From NCBI GenBank assembly GCA_946539945.1, contig CAMNHX010000070.1, positions 1-7,589 of the forward strand: a stretch of DNA of 7,589 bases, in the 5' to 3' direction. A program made the translations under genes and the position numbers. Below are positions 4,924 through 7,589 of the stretch, in pieces (within the stretch, counting starts at the first letter, position 1; the number at the start of each line of letters is the position of its first letter). The stretch comes from an uncultured Desulfobulbus sp. (GTDB taxonomy: Bacteria; Desulfobacterota; Desulfobulbia; Desulfobulbales; Desulfobulbaceae). The notes under the pieces are model-generated. The model worked only from the letters and a program-made list of their open reading frames with translations, was not told where the DNA came from and did no database searches.

Positions 4924-6516
4924 ATGCACAACCCGCAGACAGATTCCAGCGCACCTCTGCCGCCTTTTCAGGATGCGCCCAATCCGGGCCTGTTCTTTCC
5001 AGGCGCACAACGGGAAGAAATATGTCAGAATCTGCTGCTGAATCTGGTGGCAGGCCAGCGTTTCCTGCACCTGAACGGACCTTCTGGTTCAGGCAAGACC
5101 CTGCTCTGTCTGGTGTTCATGGAGCGCCTGCCTTCAGAGTGGACGCCTGTGTATCTGGATACACCAGCCAGCTCCTACGACAGCCTGATCCGTCGTGCCT
5201 GCATTGATCTGGGCACGACCGGAGACAGCAAAAGCCATGACTTCTCCTGGCCTGTGGAGTTCAACCGGCAACTGCTCGCCCGGCAGGAGAAGGGAGGCAA
5301 GGTGGTTCTGGTTGTTGATCAGGGCGAACAACTCTTTCAGGCTACCCTGGAACGGCTGGTGCAACGCTGTCGCAACAGCGGCGAGACCGCCCCGGCCTTT
5401 GTCCTGCTGCTGGCCGGAACCGCAGAACTGATCCCGCTTTTGAACCGACTGGCTGAAGAGGAACCGAACAACGGTCCGGACAGCAGCTATGACCTGCTCC
5501 CCATGACGCAGGCAGAAACAGATCAGTATCTCCGCTGCCACCTGAACGGCGCAGGGATCAGTTGGAGCAAACACGACGCCATACTGGGCAGCCAGGGATG
5601 CGCTGAAATTTTCCAGCAGGCACAGGGCAACTGTGGGTGTACCAACGAGGCGGCGCGGACTGTGCTGGCCCCTGCCCTGTCCACCGCACTTGCCACTACA
5701 ACCGCAGCAGATGAGCCGGTGTCCCCGGATGTCGCGCTCCAGCAACCGGGAACGGTTCAGCCTTCTTCCGCCCCAGCCAGAACAGGGAAACCCGTCTGGT
5801 CCCCCCAGACAGGCATGAGTACAAACTATGCCCCACATCGGGTCATGCGCAGGAAAACGCAGGCCATTCTGCAGGAACCGGCCTTCCGCTGGCAGCGCAC
5901 GCACGCCGGACACAGTGTTCTGGCAGAGTCCATTCTCCACGTCTATGACCTGCTCACCGCAAGACGCCTGCTTCTGGGCAGTCTCTTTGCCTTGAGTCTC
6001 TTTTTCTGTGCATTGGGGTTGTTTCTGGAGTTTGGCCCTGCCTCACCCCCTGTTGGCGGGACCGTGCAGACGCAAGAGGAAGAAGCCAAAACTGTTGTCG
6101 CATCCCCAACCCAACAGCAGACAACAAGTGGGCCTGCCGCAGAGACGGCGCAGCCCCAGCAGTCTGCTGAAGACCAGACAAGTGCGGAACTGTTCAAAAA
6201 ACGCCTGGCAGCCAGTTCCGCTCTGATAGCCGCCTCGTACCGGGGCGCCAGCACCATCCACGTGCTGACGATTTCCGGGCCGGACGCCCAGGAGCAAATG
6301 GCCCGCCTGCTGACCAAGCCTGCCTTCCGGCAGGCAGACCAGCAGCTCTACATTGTTACGGTCGAAAGCGAAAAGCCTGCCTGTTTGTTGTTCTACGGCA
6401 TCTTTGAGACAGCAGAGGCTGCCCGGCAGGCACGCAACAGCCTGCCCGTTGAACTGCGCGTCCATCACCCTTATCCCCTTCCCGTGGCTGATGCTCTGCT
6501 GCTGAAGGAAGGCTGA
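4924..6516 (+). CDS. Membrane-anchored AAA+ ATPase with C-terminal SPOR domain (DamX/GspA-like)
   Basis: 530 residues. An N-terminal ExeA/GspA-type AAA+ domain spans about 20-255: Walker A 'GPSGSGKT' (52-59), Walker B-like 'VVLVVDQGEQL' (127-137) and a sensor-like 'LLLAGTAEL' (161-169). A Pro/Thr/Gln-rich linker follows (about 255-345), then one transmembrane helix (349-370), a Gln/Thr/Ala-rich periplasmic stretch (375-425) and a SPOR domain (about 443-520: 'IHVLTISGP...LYIVTVESEKPACLLFYGIFETAEAARQA'). SPOR domains bind denuded peptidoglycan glycans at the septum, so the protein likely links a cytoplasmic ATPase to the division site or cell wall, as DamX does. The Walker B aspartate D132 is followed by Gln instead of the usual Glu; E135 is two residues on. 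The ATG at 4924 has no clear Shine-Dalgarno, so translation may be coupled to the PilZ gene, which ends 27 bases upstream. The start is therefore less certain than the gene. Confidence 0.88.
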   Translation: MHNPQTDSSAPLPPFQDAPNPGLFFPGAQREEICQNLLLNLVAGQRFLHLNGPSGSGKTLLCLVFMERLPSEWTPVYLDTPASSYDSLIRRACIDLGTTGDSKSHDFSWPVEFNRQLLARQEKGGKVVLVVDQGEQLFQATLERLVQRCRNSGETAPAFVLLLAGTAELIPLLNRLAEEEPNNGPDSSYDLLPMTQAETDQYLRCHLNGAGISWSKHDAILGSQGCAEIFQQAQGNCGCTNEAARTVLAPALSTALATTTAADEPVSPDVALQQPGTVQPSSAPARTGKPVWSPQTGMSTNYAPHRVMRRKTQAILQEPAFRWQRTHAGHSVLAESILHVYDLLTARRLLLGSLFALSLFFCALGLFLEFGPASPPVGGTVQTQEEEAKTVVASPTQQQTTSGPAAETAQPQQSAEDQTSAELFKKRLAASSALIAASYRGASTIHVLTISGPDAQEQMARLLTKPAFRQADQQLYIVTVESEKPACLLFYGIFETAEAARQARNSLPVELRVHHPYPLPVADALLLKEG

Positions 6517-6539
6517 AGTCGCAACCATCATCTGCAACC

Positions 6540-7463
6540 ATGGATATTCTGCTTGCCAAGCCCCGCGGCTTCTGTGCCGGGGTCAATCGTGCCATTGCCC
6601 TGGTCCACTCTGCGCTTGAGGAGTACGGCGCTCCGGTATATGTACTCCACGAAATCGTACACAATACCCACGTGCTGACCGAGTTGCGCGAGTTGGGTGC
6701 AGTCTTTGTGGAAAGTCTGGACGAGATCCCGCCGGGCAGCCATACCATTTTCAGCGCCCACGGCGTGTCGCGTGAGGTTGTGGACCGGGCCGCTGTCTTG
6801 GGTCTGCATACGCTGGATGCGACCTGTCCGCTGGTGGCCCGGGTGCATCGCCGTATCATCCGCCTGCACCGGGCCGGTTGCGCCCTGCTGGTGCTGGGTC
6901 ACAGGGGGCATCCCGAAGTGGAAGGCACCTGCGGTCAGGTGGATTCGCCTGTGGCCGTGATCGCCAGGCCCGAAGAAGTGGCAGCCTTGCCTGTTCCGGC
7001 GGGCGCAAAGGTAGGCTACGTAACCCAGACCACTTTAAGCGTGGACGAGACTGAAGTCCTGCTTGCCGCCCTGCGTGACCGCTTTCCACAGCTTGAGGAG
7101 CCAGATCACAGTGACATTTGCTACGCCACCACCAACCGCCAGCAAGCGGTCCGGGAACTGGCCGAACTTTGCGATCTGGTGCTGATTGTCGGTTCCAAAA
7201 ACAGTTCCAACTCCAACCGGTTGAAGGAGGTAGCTGCGGCCCGCAAAACACCTGCATACCTGATTGACGACGCCAGGGACATCCAGCCGGAATGGCTTGC
7301 AGGCATCCAAAGGGTTGGGGTAAGTGCCGGAGCCTCGGCGCCGGAACACCTGGTGTCGGAGGTAGTAGTACGCTTGCAGGCCATCTCGCCCGGAGCGGTC
7401 GAGGAAATGGCTGGAGAAGACGAGGGAATCAGCTTCCCGGTTCCCGGTATACGGGAGCGGTGA
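6540..7463 (+). CDS. ispH: 4-hydroxy-3-methylbut-2-enyl diphosphate reductase (IspH/LytB)
   Basis: 307 residues, full length. IspH performs the last step of the MEP pathway, reducing HMBPP to isopentenyl and dimethylallyl diphosphate with a [4Fe-4S] cluster in the cytoplasm. The three cluster cysteines are present: C12 in 'PRGFCAGV', C96 in 'DATCPLV' and C194 in 'DICYATTNRQ'. Substrate-pocket residues H41, H74 ('SAHGVS'), H124 and E126 ('GHPEVEGT') fall at the same numbers as in the E. coli enzyme. 'TQTTLSVDET', 'VGSKNSSNSNRL' and 'GASAPE' complete the signature. The ATG at 6540 begins the canonical 'MDILLAKPRGFC' but has no good Shine-Dalgarno. The gene begins 23 bases after the SPOR gene, so it is probably co-transcribed and translationally assisted. 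The C-terminal tail is shorter than in E. coli, as in many homologues. Confidence 0.97.
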   Translation: MDILLAKPRGFCAGVNRAIALVHSALEEYGAPVYVLHEIVHNTHVLTELRELGAVFVESLDEIPPGSHTIFSAHGVSREVVDRAAVLGLHTLDATCPLVARVHRRIIRLHRAGCALLVLGHRGHPEVEGTCGQVDSPVAVIARPEEVAALPVPAGAKVGYVTQTTLSVDETEVLLAALRDRFPQLEEPDHSDICYATTNRQQAVRELAELCDLVLIVGSKNSSNSNRLKEVAAARKTPAYLIDDARDIQPEWLAGIQRVGVSAGASAPEHLVSEVVVRLQAISPGAVEEMAGEDEGISFPVPGIRER

Positions 7464-7519
7464 GGGGAAGGCAAAGCTCCAGAGAGAAGAACCGTTCTGC
7501 AAAACTTACGCAAACCTGA
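7464..7519. other. Short intergenic region after ispH
   Basis: No terminator is evident. A small hairpin, CCCG/CGGG (7443-7446 with 7452-7455), lies within the last ispH codons, and GGAGC/GCTCC (7454-7458 with 7476-7480) spans the stop codon. Neither is followed by a T-run. 'CAAACCT' occurs twice in tandem at 7511-7517 and 7521-7527. Confidence 0.4.
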
Positions 7520-7589
7520 TCAAACCTCTTCAAGCGTGATCGGCTTGCTGTTTGCTTCCTGCTTCAACAAGGCTACCCAAGGGAACAAG
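7520..7589 (-). CDS. Possible C-terminal end of a leftward gene, cut by the window edge
   Basis: Reading leftward from 7588, one frame stays open for 22 codons (LFPWVALLKQ, then EANSKPITLEEV) and ends at TGA (7522-7520). The composition looks like a natural protein C-terminus. It would be convergent with ispH. Such a short open frame is weak evidence, no family is recognised, and a second minus frame is open for 19 codons, so this is tentative. Confidence 0.35.
   Translation of the reverse strand, partial: LFPWVALLKQEANSKPITLEEV

Noticed and set aside
5134..5940. Minus-strand open frame of 268 codons opposite the AAA+/SPOR gene
   Set aside because: Antisense to a gene with clear Walker A and SPOR motifs; the translation shows no recognisable family.
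1..7589. CRISPR array, tRNA or rRNA gene
   Set aside because: No regularly spaced repeats, no cloverleaf with a T-loop GTTCRA signature and no rRNA-like conserved segment seen on either strand; judged by eye only.

Overview
The window looks like a chromosomal stretch from a Gram-negative bacterium, most likely a Pseudomonadota or Desulfobacterota (delta-type) lineage. This rests on general resemblance only: an Aat protein, an IspH of the LytB type with E. coli-like residue numbering, and a PilZ gene beside an AAA+/SPOR gene. No rRNA, tRNA or phylogenetic marker is present, so the assignment is tentative.

Layout: (1) Bases 1-60 hold a plausible leftward promoter for a gene outside the window. 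(2) Bases 228-1313 (minus) encode a six-helix membrane protein with a small soluble N-terminal domain. (3) Bases about 1463-3137 (plus) form an accessory-looking module: an IS200/IS605-type Y1 transposase (tnpA, about 1569-1991), then, 60 bases downstream on the same strand, a 361-residue homologue of AcrVA2, the anti-CRISPR known for blocking Cas12a production. No tnpB, guide RNA or CRISPR array is visible. (4) Bases 3347-4054 (minus) encode leucyl/phenylalanyl-tRNA-protein transferase (aat). (5) Bases 4055-4452 form a divergent intergenic region with two conspicuous inverted repeats. (6) Bases 4453-7463 (plus) form a probable operon: a PilZ-domain protein, an AAA+ ATPase with a transmembrane helix and C-terminal SPOR domain (DamX/GspA-like), and ispH of the MEP isoprenoid pathway. 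(7) The last 70 bases may hold the C-terminus of a leftward gene.

The housekeeping genes are ordinary. The notable part is the tnpA/AcrVA2-like pair lying between two leftward genes (aat and the membrane-protein gene) that would be adjacent without it. AcrVA2 acts on Cas12a, and Cas12 nucleases descend from TnpB, the usual partner of this type of TnpA. An AcrVA2-like gene in the place where tnpB would normally stand is therefore the most interesting observation here. That link is inference, not something the sequence proves.
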